Origin: an uncultured Bacilli bacterium
GTDB lineage: Bacteria; Bacillota_I; Bacilli_A; RF39; UBA660
Assembly (NCBI GenBank): GCA_934167465.1
Contig: CAKPKR010000003.1
Coordinates: 1-64,000 of the forward strand
Length of the DNA: 64,000 bases
Direction of reading: 5' to 3'
Shown here in pieces: positions 15,212-23,625 of this stretch (the first letter of the stretch is position 1; every line of letters begins with the position of its first letter). The notes under the pieces were generated by a model. That model did not search any database, was not told where the DNA came from, and saw nothing but the letters and a program-made list of their open reading frames with translations. The position numbers were made by a program, and so were the translations under genes.

Positions 15212-17749
15212 ATGAATATAAATGATGTAGATATGAATAAAGTATCTCCAATGATGAAACAATATATAGAAATAAAAAAACAAAATCCTGATATAGTAAT
15301 TTTCTTTAGACTAGGGGATTTCTATGAAATGTTTTTTGAAGATGCAATTAAAGTATCTCATGAATTAGAATTAACTTTAACAGGAAAAAATGCTGGTTTG
15401 GAAGAAAAAATTCCAATGTGTGGAATACCTCATCATGCAGCAAATCTATATATAGAGAAATTAGTTGATTTAGGATATAAAATAGGAATATGTGAGCAAT
15501 TAGAAGATCCTAAAAACGCTAAAGGAATAGTTAAAAGAGATTTAATTCAAATAATAAGTAAAGGGACAATAATAAATGATGAATCATTAATTGCAAATGA
15601 AAATAACTATATAGCAAGTATAAATGATTTTAATCACGCCTTTGTAGTTACATACGCTGATATATCAACAGGAGAAATATATGCTGTCGTACTAGAACAT
15701 AATATAACAAATCTTGTATCATATGTAGTATCATTAGGAATAAAAGAAGTGATAATGTCTAATAAATTAGATAAAACTATTATGTCATTATTGAAAAACC
15801 AATTTAAAATAACAGTAACTATAACAGATGAAATAGAAGATTTAGATATATATAAATATATATATGAAGATATAATTGATATGCGTTACATTGAAAGTGT
15901 AAAATACTTATTAACATATATCAATAACACTCAAAAAAGAAGTTTATCTCATTTACAAAAATTACAAATAAAAGAAAATAAAAACTACCTAAAAATGGAT
16001 ATTCATACCAAAAGAAACCTAGAATTAACTGAGACATTAAGATTAAAACAAAGAAATTATTCATTAATATGGTTATTAGATAAAACTAAAACAGCAATGG
16101 GATCAAGAATGCTTAAAAATATGATTGAAAATCCAATTTTAGATAAAAACGAATTAAATAAAAGGTATGATGTAATAGATACATTATTAAAAGAATTTAT
16201 ATTAAAAGACGATCTAAACAAATTACTATTTGAAGTATATGATTTAGAAAGACTAAGTGGAAGAGTAGCATTCGGAAATGCTAATGCTAAAGATCTACTA
16301 CAACTTAAAAATTCTTTAAAAGTATTACCTGATATTAAAGAAATCTTAACAAAAATAAAATTCTATAAAAATATTGAACCATTAAATGATTTATATGAAT
16401 TATTAGAAAAAGGAATATATGAAAATCCACCATTATCCATAAAAGAAGGATATATAATTAAAGATGGATATAGTAAAGAATTAGATGAATTAAAAGATTT
16501 GAGAAAAGGTGGAAAAGACTTTGTTGCTAAATTCGAAAGTGAAGAAAAAGAAAGAACCGGAATTAAAAATTTAAGAGTTGGATATAATCGTGTATTTGGA
16601 TATTATATTGAAGTATCAAAAGGTAATTCTAATCTAATAAAAGAAGAATATGGTTATGAAAGAAGACAAACTTTAGCAAACTGTGAAAGATATATAAGTC
16701 CAATTCTAAAAGAAAAAGAATCATTAATATTAAATGCTGAAGAAAAAATAATTGATTTAGAATATGATTTATTTATAGAAATAAGAGAAAAAGTAAAAAA
16801 ATACATTCCTGAATTACAAGAAATTTCAAAAGTAATAAGTGAAATAGATGTATTGCAATCATTCTCAACAGTAGCTGAAGAAAATAATTTTATAAGACCA
16901 ACATTAATTGATGAAAGAATAATAGAACTAAAAGAAAATAGACATCCAGTAGTTGAAAAAGTAATAAATGGCGAATATGTAGCTAATGATATTATAATGA
17001 ATGAAAAAACAGACATATTATTAATAACAGGACCTAATATGGCTGGTAAATCAACATATATGCGCCAGTTAGCAATTACAATAATTATGGCTCAAATAGG
17101 TTCATTTGTACCTGCTAAAGCAGCAAAAATGCCTATCTTTGATGCAATCTATACAAGAATTGGAGCTAGTGATGACTTAGTCTCAGGTGAATCGACATTT
17201 ATGGTTGAAATGAATGAAGCTAATAGGGCAATAACTAATGCTACTAAAAATAGTTTAATTTTATTTGATGAATTAGGTAGAGGTACAGCTACATTTGATG
17301 GTATGGCTTTAGCTCAATCAATAATAGAATATATAAGCACAAACATTAAGTGCAAGACATTATTTTCAACTCATTATCACGAATTAACAGATTTGGAAGA
17401 TACATTACCAGACTTAAGAAATGTTCATGTAAGTGCTGTTGAAAGTGAAGGAAAAGTTACATTTTTACATAAAATTAAAGAAGGAAGTATTGATAAAAGT
17501 TATGGTATCCATGTTGCTAAATTAGCAAATTTACCTGACTCTTTAATCAAAAGAGCTGGTGAGATTTTAAAAGTATATGAAAATAAAGAACAAAAAAGAG
17601 ATGTTATTATTCAGCAAACTTTAAACTTTGATGAACCCGTTTCAAAAGAAAGTGAAATTGAAAAAGAATTAAAATCATTAGATGTTTTATCTTTAACACC
17701 AATAGAAGCAATGAATACCCTTTATAATTTAAAAAATAAAATTAAGTAG
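15212..17749 (+). CDS. mutS: DNA mismatch repair protein MutS
   Basis: An 845-residue mismatch recognition ATPase. The N-terminal domain has the mismatch wedge FFRLGDFYEMFFEDA; connector, core, clamp and ATPase domains follow. Walker A is GPNMAGKST, Walker B FDELGRGT with ATFDGMALA, then STHYHELTDL and the C-terminal helix-turn-helix region. ATG 15212 is used, spaced from GGTGG; the upstream GTG belongs to the binding site. No mutL follows, unlike in many Bacillota. MutS matters here because mismatch repair sets the slippage rate of homopolymers, including the G tracts of this window (known principle, not shown here). Confidence 0.97.
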   Translation: MNINDVDMNKVSPMMKQYIEIKKQNPDIVIFFRLGDFYEMFFEDAIKVSHELELTLTGKNAGLEEKIPMCGIPHHAANLYIEKLVDLGYKIGICEQLEDPKNAKGIVKRDLIQIISKGTIINDESLIANENNYIASINDFNHAFVVTYADISTGEIYAVVLEHNITNLVSYVVSLGIKEVIMSNKLDKTIMSLLKNQFKITVTITDEIEDLDIYKYIYEDIIDMRYIESVKYLLTYINNTQKRSLSHLQKLQIKENKNYLKMDIHTKRNLELTETLRLKQRNYSLIWLLDKTKTAMGSRMLKNMIENPILDKNELNKRYDVIDTLLKEFILKDDLNKLLFEVYDLERLSGRVAFGNANAKDLLQLKNSLKVLPDIKEILTKIKFYKNIEPLNDLYELLEKGIYENPPLSIKEGYIIKDGYSKELDELKDLRKGGKDFVAKFESEEKERTGIKNLRVGYNRVFGYYIEVSKGNSNLIKEEYGYERRQTLANCERYISPILKEKESLILNAEEKIIDLEYDLFIEIREKVKKYIPELQEISKVISEIDVLQSFSTVAEENNFIRPTLIDERIIELKENRHPVVEKVINGEYVANDIIMNEKTDILLITGPNMAGKSTYMRQLAITIIMAQIGSFVPAKAAKMPIFDAIYTRIGASDDLVSGESTFMVEMNEANRAITNATKNSLILFDELGRGTATFDGMALAQSIIEYISTNIKCKTLFSTHYHELTDLEDTLPDLRNVHVSAVESEGKVTFLHKIKEGSIDKSYGIHVAKLANLPDSLIKRAGEILKVYENKEQKRDVIIQQTLNFDEPVSKESEIEKELKSLDVLSLTPIEAMNTLYNLKNKIK

Positions 17750-17757
17750 GTGAAAAT

Positions 17758-18381
17758 ATGATAATTGAAAGAAAAAATATGTATAATATGTCGGATTGTT
17801 ATAAATTTAAATATTTATTTAAGTTACAAAATGCAACTATTGAATTTTTTCAAGGAAGTAATCAAGATTTAATATTTGCAGCTAGAAGTCAAGATAAAAA
17901 AATAATTATGGAAATTAATAATACTGAATTAAATATCAACAAAGAAGAATATTTATTATATAATTCAATTGATAAATTATATAATGAAATAGTTATAAAT
18001 AGATGTATGAGTAAACATAATTATGAATGCAAAAAAAATGGAAAACCTGAATATTTTTATACACCATATGGATATTTTGACTTGGTCAATGATGAAATAA
18101 TAAATTGGAAAAGTGATGCTCCAGCTTATGAAGATGGTACAGAATCTGGTGAACGTATATATAATTATTTAAATATATTTAAAGATAAATATATAGATAA
18201 ATATATAATAGAATTTATAAATAATACATCTAAACAATTTTTTTGTATTGAATTTAATACAAGTAGAAGTAGATATGGAAGATTTGTTTATCCTTTTTGT
18301 CAATTAATAAGAGATTTAGAAGAAATAACTAATTCCAATCGTTTAGTAGATACAAATAAAACATTAACTAAAAGAAAGTAG
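17758..18381 (+). CDS. Uncharacterised protein downstream of mutS
   Basis: A 207-residue cytoplasmic protein not recognised. It is rich in Tyr, Asn and Phe, with no membrane segment. Features include IIMEINNTELNINKEEYLLYNSIDKLYNEIVINR and a conserved-looking core YFYTPYGYFDLVNDEIINWKSDAPAYEDGTESGE, whose acidic residues might be functional. It starts eight bases after mutS with AGGTGA, so it is co-transcribed, and it is followed closely by a membrane protein gene. No function can be assigned. Confidence 0.55.
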   Translation: MIIERKNMYNMSDCYKFKYLFKLQNATIEFFQGSNQDLIFAARSQDKKIIMEINNTELNINKEEYLLYNSIDKLYNEIVINRCMSKHNYECKKNGKPEYFYTPYGYFDLVNDEIINWKSDAPAYEDGTESGERIYNYLNIFKDKYIDKYIIEFINNTSKQFFCIEFNTSRSRYGRFVYPFCQLIRDLEEITNSNRLVDTNKTLTKRK

Positions 18382-18388
18382 GTAAAAG

Positions 18389-18775
18389 ATGTTACTTAAA
18401 AAGAATAAATGGTGGATATATTTATTACTTAATATAATAACACTCGGTTTAATTAATTTTGTAATGGCCGAGATGATGGAATTATATGATAAAAATGCTT
18501 GGTATACCAAAAGAATTTATTGGTTTTCAGCAGCTATTTGCTTTATTTTTCCAGTAATTTTAATGTTCATTATATTTTTGATTCAAATAAGTGTTAAAGT
18601 AGCGCATTCCTTAAATGTAGATGGTGATAAAATATATGATAATGTTTATGCATGGATATTATGTTTAATTATTCCTATTTTTGGATGGATAATGCTAATA
18701 GTTATGTATTTATATATAAATGTATTTTCAGCAGTTGCTATTTATAATGGTAATGGAGAAAAATATTTATTATGA
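18389..18775 (+). CDS. Small polytopic membrane protein
   Basis: A 128-residue protein with three clear hydrophobic segments: about 10-28 (WIYLLLNIITLGLINFVMA), 45-68 (IYWFSAAICFIFPVILMFIIF) and 88-112 (AWILCLIIPIFGWIMLIVMYL). No motif or family is recognised. It ends in the ATGA overlap with the nucleotidyltransferase gene at 18772, so the two are likely translated together; a role in envelope or lipid-linked sugar work is possible but unproven. Confidence 0.6.
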   Translation: MLLKKNKWWIYLLLNIITLGLINFVMAEMMELYDKNAWYTKRIYWFSAAICFIFPVILMFIIFLIQISVKVAHSLNVDGDKIYDNVYAWILCLIIPIFGWIMLIVMYLYINVFSAVAIYNGNGEKYLL

Positions 18776-19593
18776 TAAGCTTAGTAATAATGGCTGCTGG
18801 TCTTGGCTCTAGGTATAAAAATGGAATAAAACAATTAGAGAAAGTTGGACCAAACAATGAAACCATAATGGAATATTCGGTAATGAGTGCGAAAAAATCT
18901 GGAATTGAAGAAGTAATATTTATACTAAGAAAAGATATATTTACTGAATTTAAAGAAGTAATTGGAAATAAAATAGAAAAAATAATTAAAACAAGATATG
19001 TTTTTCAAGAAGTAGACAAAATACCAAATGAATTTAAGAGTGATAAAAGAATCAAACCCTGGGGAACAGGACATGCCATATTAATGTTAGAAGAAATGAA
19101 TAATCCATTTATTGTTATAAATGCCGATGATTATTATGGTGATGAAGGTTTTAAAAATCTATATAATTTTCTAACAAATGTAAATAATAATAGTTATAAT
19201 TATTGTATGTCAGGGTTTATTTTAAAAAATACTTTATCAGATAATGGTGGAGTATCTAGAGGTATTTGTAAAGTCTCTAATGGTTACTTAGAAGAAATAA
19301 CTGAAACTTACAATATAACTACTAATAGTAATATTAATATGAATTCTATAGTATCAATGAATATGTGGGGATTTACACCAACAATATTAAAAGAATTAAA
19401 AATAAAATTTGATGAGTTTTTAAAACAAAATAATGAAGACTTGTCTAAGGAATTTTTATTACCAAACATAATTGATGAACTGATTAAAACTAAAAAAATA
19501 ACAGTAAAAGTATTAGTCACCAATGATAAATGGTATGGAATAACATATAGTGAAGATTTAAAAAAAATAAAAGATCATTTTAAAAATATCTAA
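18772..19593 (+). CDS. Sugar-phosphate nucleotidyltransferase-like protein
   Basis: A 273-residue protein of the NTP-transferase (GT-A) fold. The N-terminal signature is IMAAGLGSRYKNGIKQLEKVGPNNETIMEY, matching the GXGXR...K nucleotide-binding loop, and the metal-site acidic pair is in FIVINADDYYG. The middle holds KPWGTGHAIL, as in glucose-1-phosphate uridylyl- or thymidylyltransferases. The usual product is an NDP-sugar or activated alcohol. The substrate is not predictable, and the diverged C-terminus argues against classic GalU. It overlaps the upstream membrane gene by four bases and is followed by a terminator. Confidence 0.8.
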   Translation: MISLVIMAAGLGSRYKNGIKQLEKVGPNNETIMEYSVMSAKKSGIEEVIFILRKDIFTEFKEVIGNKIEKIIKTRYVFQEVDKIPNEFKSDKRIKPWGTGHAILMLEEMNNPFIVINADDYYGDEGFKNLYNFLTNVNNNSYNYCMSGFILKNTLSDNGGVSRGICKVSNGYLEEITETYNITTNSNINMNSIVSMNMWGFTPTILKELKIKFDEFLKQNNEDLSKEFLLPNIIDELIKTKKITVKVLVTNDKWYGITYSEDLKKIKDHFKNI

Positions 19594-19613
19594 ATTAATA
19601 GATATTTTTTCTA
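19583..19613 (+). terminator. Rho-independent terminator
   Basis: AAATATCTA and TAGATATTT around a short AATTAA loop, followed by TTTC. Confidence 0.7.
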
Positions 19614-19676
19614 TATGCACTTTAAATATAATAAAAAAATTGATATAATACATATAAGAATAAGAAGGGTGACAGT

Positions 19677-21089
19677 ATGAAAAAAACAAAAATAATAGGA
19701 ACTATTGGACCTGCTAGTAAAGATGAAAATGTATTAAAAGAATTAATTATTAATGGACTTGATATAGTAAGAATAAACATGACACATGCTGATCATAAAT
19801 TTGTCCAAGAAATAGTTAATAAAGTTAAAAATATTAATAAAGAATTAAATAAACATACATCAATTATGATTGATTTAAAAGGACCAGACATAACTGTTGA
19901 CGATTTTGAAGGTGGCAGTGCATATCTTAATAAAGGTGATAAAGTAAGAATATATGATGATTATATTTTAGGAGATGCGACTAAATTCTCTGTAAGTTAT
20001 CCTAACTTTGTAAAAGATGTAAAAACAAATACTATCATTAAATTGAATGATGGATTAATTGAACTATATGTTTTAGAAAAAGGAGTAGATTATTTACTTT
20101 GTCAAGTTAATGTTGGAGGTTTTATTGAAAACAATAAAGGTGTTAATGTAATTGATACTAAATTGAATATTCCTTTTTTAAGTCCTAAAGATATTGATGA
20201 TATTAAATTTGCAGATAAAATTGATGCTGATTATTTAGGATTATCTTTTGTTTCCAATCATGAAGATGTATTAGATGTAAATGATTTATTAATTAATTTA
20301 AAAAATGATCATTTAAGTATCATATCTAAAATAGAAACAGAAGCTTCACTAGAAGATTTAGATGAGATAATTAAATGTAGTGATGGAATAATGGTAGCTC
20401 GTGGAGATTTGGGCGTAGAAATTCCGCTAGAAAGAGTTCCAGGAATTCAAAAAAGAATATTAACAAAATGTCATATTGAAGGTAAATTAAGTATAGTAGC
20501 TACAGAAATGTTGTCTACGATGGAAAATACAATTAGACCAACTAGAGCAGAAGTTGGTGATGTTGCGAACTCTATTTTAGAGGGAACAGATGCAGTATTA
20601 TTATCAAGTGAAACAGCTATAGGTAATTATCCTATAGAAACTTTAGAAACAATGGTAAAAATAATTGAACAAGCAGAAACGGAAGTTAATTATTATGATT
20701 TTCTAGATCGAACAATGAGAACTGAAAAACAAGATATTACCAGTTCAATTGCTTATAATGTTGTTGAAAGTTCTGAACGTTTAAAAGCAAAGTTTATTGT
20801 TACACCAACAATGAGTGGTTATACTGCTAAAAAAATTAGTAGATTCAGACCATATTGTCCAATTGTCGCTTTATCTCCAGATGAAGAAGTAGTAAAAAAT
20901 TTAAGTATGTATTATGGAATAATTCCTATATTAATAGGTGACGTTAAAACATTTGATAAAATGATGGCAAAAGCAAGAGATGAAGTAATAAAATTAGGAC
21001 TACAAGAAAATGATAAATTTATTATTACTGGTGGTTATCCGTTTAATGAAGTTAAACATACTAATTTTATGAAAATAGAAGAAATATAA
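19677..21089 (+). CDS. pyk: Pyruvate kinase
   Basis: A 470-residue glycolytic enzyme converting phosphoenolpyruvate and ADP to pyruvate and ATP. It opens with KIIGTIGPAS and RINMTHADH; the usual residue is Ser in RxNxSH, here Thr. The B domain is at about 70-165. The catalytic lysine region is LSIISKIETEASLEDLDEII, followed by DGIMVARGDLGVEIPLERVPGIQK and the MLSTM...PTRAEVGDVANSILEGTDAVLLSSETAIG block. The C-terminal regulatory domain is short, without the extra PEP-utiliser domain of Bacillus. TTTAAA and TATAAT 17 bp apart lie upstream. The GH31 gene starts just after the stop. Confidence 0.96.
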   Translation: MKKTKIIGTIGPASKDENVLKELIINGLDIVRINMTHADHKFVQEIVNKVKNINKELNKHTSIMIDLKGPDITVDDFEGGSAYLNKGDKVRIYDDYILGDATKFSVSYPNFVKDVKTNTIIKLNDGLIELYVLEKGVDYLLCQVNVGGFIENNKGVNVIDTKLNIPFLSPKDIDDIKFADKIDADYLGLSFVSNHEDVLDVNDLLINLKNDHLSIISKIETEASLEDLDEIIKCSDGIMVARGDLGVEIPLERVPGIQKRILTKCHIEGKLSIVATEMLSTMENTIRPTRAEVGDVANSILEGTDAVLLSSETAIGNYPIETLETMVKIIEQAETEVNYYDFLDRTMRTEKQDITSSIAYNVVESSERLKAKFIVTPTMSGYTAKKISRFRPYCPIVALSPDEEVVKNLSMYYGIIPILIGDVKTFDKMMAKARDEVIKLGLQENDKFIITGGYPFNEVKHTNFMKIEEI

Positions 21090-21102
21090 AGTGGGTGAAA
21101 AA

Positions 21103-23511
21103 ATGTATAATTTAGGTAAACAATTTGATTTTGATTATGAACAAGCAAAAGCTAATCCTAAAAATATAGTTCAAGGAAATAAATATAGATTTACTATTTT
21201 AACTGAAAGACTAATTAGAATGGAATATAATGAAAATGGTGTTTTTGAAGATAGACCTACTAAATTAGTTTGGTATCGAAATATGGATAAAGTTGACTAT
21301 AAATTAAAAGAAGATGAAAAATATCTTGAAATTGAAACAAGTTATTTTAGATTAACATATAAGAAAGAAAGACCTTTCAAAGGTAGTTGGATTAATTCAA
21401 TGGGAAATTTGAAAGTTGAATTATTAAACTCAGATAGAATATGGTACTATGGCCATCCAGAAGTTAGGAATTATGGTGCTCCTAGTACATCATTAGATGA
21501 TAATAATGGAAAATTAAAATTAAAAAAAGGATTATATTCTGTAGATGGTTTCGCAAGTATCGACAATTCAAATGATTCAATATTTATGCCAAATGGAACA
21601 GTTGAAGAAAGAGTTGAAACTGGATTAGATATATATTTATTTATGTATTTAAAAGATTTCGCATTATGTCTAAAAGATTATTTTGGTATTACTGGAAGTC
21701 CTGCTTTAATTCCTAGATATGCTTTAGGAAATTGGTGGAGTAGGAACTTAGAATATAATGATAAAACATTAAGTGAATTAGTTAATAGTTTTGAAGAAAA
21801 TAAGATACCATTATCTGTTGTTTTATTAGATAAAGATTGGCATATAAGAGAATACAATGGCAAAAAATATGAAACTGGATTTACTTGGAATGATAGACTA
21901 TTTGTTAATCCTAAAAAAATGATTGAATATCTACATCGAAAAGGTGTTAGAATTGGTTTGAATGTTGATCCATTAGAAGGAATTTTGCCTTATGAAGAAA
22001 GATTCAATACTTTAACTAATTATTTGGATAAAAATGAAAACGGAGTTATACCATTTAATGTATTTAATCCTAAAACAATAGATGCTTATTTAAAAATTTT
22101 AATTCATCCATTAGATGAACAAGAAGTTGATTTCTATTGGATAAACTATGAAGAAAAGAAAAAATTAAATGAATTATTTTTACTTGATCATTATCATTTT
22201 AATGATATGAAAAGAGATTATAAAAGGAGGCCAATGGTATTAACTAGAAATCATTTAATCGCACCTCATAGATATCCAGTATTATATTCTGGTAAAACAA
22301 TTGTAAGTTGGGATACACTAAAAATGATTCCATATCATAATGCCAGTGCTACTAATATTGGTGTAAGCTTTTGGAGCCATGATATAGGTGGTTATTATAA
22401 AGGAACTGAAGATAATGAATTATACACTAGATATGTTCAATTAGGGGTATTTTCTCCAATCTTAAAATTTGGTAGTGATGAAGGAAAATATTATAAGAGG
22501 GAACCTTGGAAATGGGGAATTAAAACCTATAGTATTGTAAGAGATTATTTACAACTTAGACATAGATTAATACCATATATGTATGCCGAAAGTTATAAAT
22601 ATCACGAATATGGTATGCCTCTTATAATGCCTATTTATTATAAATATCCTGAAATGTATGATGATGCTAACTATAGAAATGGATATTACTTTGGAACAGA
22701 ATTATTTGTATCTCCAATTATTAATAAAAAAGATTATATAATGAATAGATCAATTCATAAATTTTTCCTACCTGATGGTGTATGGTATGATTATGTTACT
22801 GGTAAGAAATTCCCTGGCGGTAAAAATTATGTTTCATTTTTTAAAGACGAAGATTATCCTGTATTTGCCAAAGCCGGTTCAATTATAACTTTAGGTGATA
22901 ATGAAAATATTAATGATACAACACCACCTAAAAATTTAGAAATTCAAATTTTTCCAGGTAGAAGCAATACTTATAATTTGTATGAAGATGATGGTGTTAG
23001 TGATCTACATAGGAAAGACTTCTATTTGTTAACGTCAATTGATTATAATTATATGCCTAATAATTATACAGTTATTGTTAGACCTCTGACTGGTAAAACA
23101 GGTATAGTTCCAGAAACTAGAAATTATAAATTTGTGTTTAGAAATACTAAAAAGGCTAATGATGTTATTGTTTATTTTAATGATACACCAATAGATGCTA
23201 AAGGATATGTTGAAAAAAATAATTTTGTTGTTGAAGTCAATGATGTTTCAACAATTGGACAATTAACAATCAATTGTAAAGGAAAAGATATTGAAATTGA
23301 TGCTGTTAGATTAATCAATGATGATATTGAATCAATCATATCAGACTTACAAATTGAAACTAGTATGAAACAAATGATTGATGAAGTATTATTTAGTGAT
23401 TTATCAATTAAAAAGAAAAGAATTGGTATCAGAAAATTAAGTAGAAAAGGTTTAGAACACAAATTTGTTAAATTATTCTTAAAATTATTAGAATATGTTG
23501 AACAAGTATAA
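21103..23511 (+). CDS. GH31 alpha-glucosidase-like protein lacking both catalytic aspartates
   Basis: An 802-residue glycoside hydrolase family 31 protein. The N-terminal beta-sandwich holds ERLIRMEYNENGVFEDRPT. The barrel carries ALGNWWSRN, VVLLDKDWHI and FWSHDIGGYYKG, then QLGVFSPILKFGSDEGK and RLIPYMYAES. In this subgroup the nucleophile lies in a WIDW-type motif; here it reads DFYWINYE, with N348 (codon AAC at 22144). The acid/base of the SGDT motif is replaced in YSGKT by K398 (AAA at 22294). Both catalytic carboxylates therefore seem lost, so a binding or regulatory role is likely. It follows pyk by 13 bases and has no signal peptide. Confidence 0.85.
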   Translation: MYNLGKQFDFDYEQAKANPKNIVQGNKYRFTILTERLIRMEYNENGVFEDRPTKLVWYRNMDKVDYKLKEDEKYLEIETSYFRLTYKKERPFKGSWINSMGNLKVELLNSDRIWYYGHPEVRNYGAPSTSLDDNNGKLKLKKGLYSVDGFASIDNSNDSIFMPNGTVEERVETGLDIYLFMYLKDFALCLKDYFGITGSPALIPRYALGNWWSRNLEYNDKTLSELVNSFEENKIPLSVVLLDKDWHIREYNGKKYETGFTWNDRLFVNPKKMIEYLHRKGVRIGLNVDPLEGILPYEERFNTLTNYLDKNENGVIPFNVFNPKTIDAYLKILIHPLDEQEVDFYWINYEEKKKLNELFLLDHYHFNDMKRDYKRRPMVLTRNHLIAPHRYPVLYSGKTIVSWDTLKMIPYHNASATNIGVSFWSHDIGGYYKGTEDNELYTRYVQLGVFSPILKFGSDEGKYYKREPWKWGIKTYSIVRDYLQLRHRLIPYMYAESYKYHEYGMPLIMPIYYKYPEMYDDANYRNGYYFGTELFVSPIINKKDYIMNRSIHKFFLPDGVWYDYVTGKKFPGGKNYVSFFKDEDYPVFAKAGSIITLGDNENINDTTPPKNLEIQIFPGRSNTYNLYEDDGVSDLHRKDFYLLTSIDYNYMPNNYTVIVRPLTGKTGIVPETRNYKFVFRNTKKANDVIVYFNDTPIDAKGYVEKNNFVVEVNDVSTIGQLTINCKGKDIEIDAVRLINDDIESIISDLQIETSMKQMIDEVLFSDLSIKKKRIGIRKLSRKGLEHKFVKLFLKLLEYVEQV

Positions 23512-23512
23512 A

Positions 23513-23546
23513 ATCTTATGTTAGATGAACATAAGATTTTTTCTTA
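23513..23546 (+). terminator. Rho-independent terminator
   Basis: AATCTTATGTT pairs with AACATAAGATT, then TTTTTC. A long perfect stem. Confidence 0.85.
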
Positions 23547-23625
23547 AATAAAATTGATTTTTTTCTATTAATCGACTTATTAATTAATTTTTTATGCATA
23601 TAATAATCTTTGAAAGGAGAAGAAT

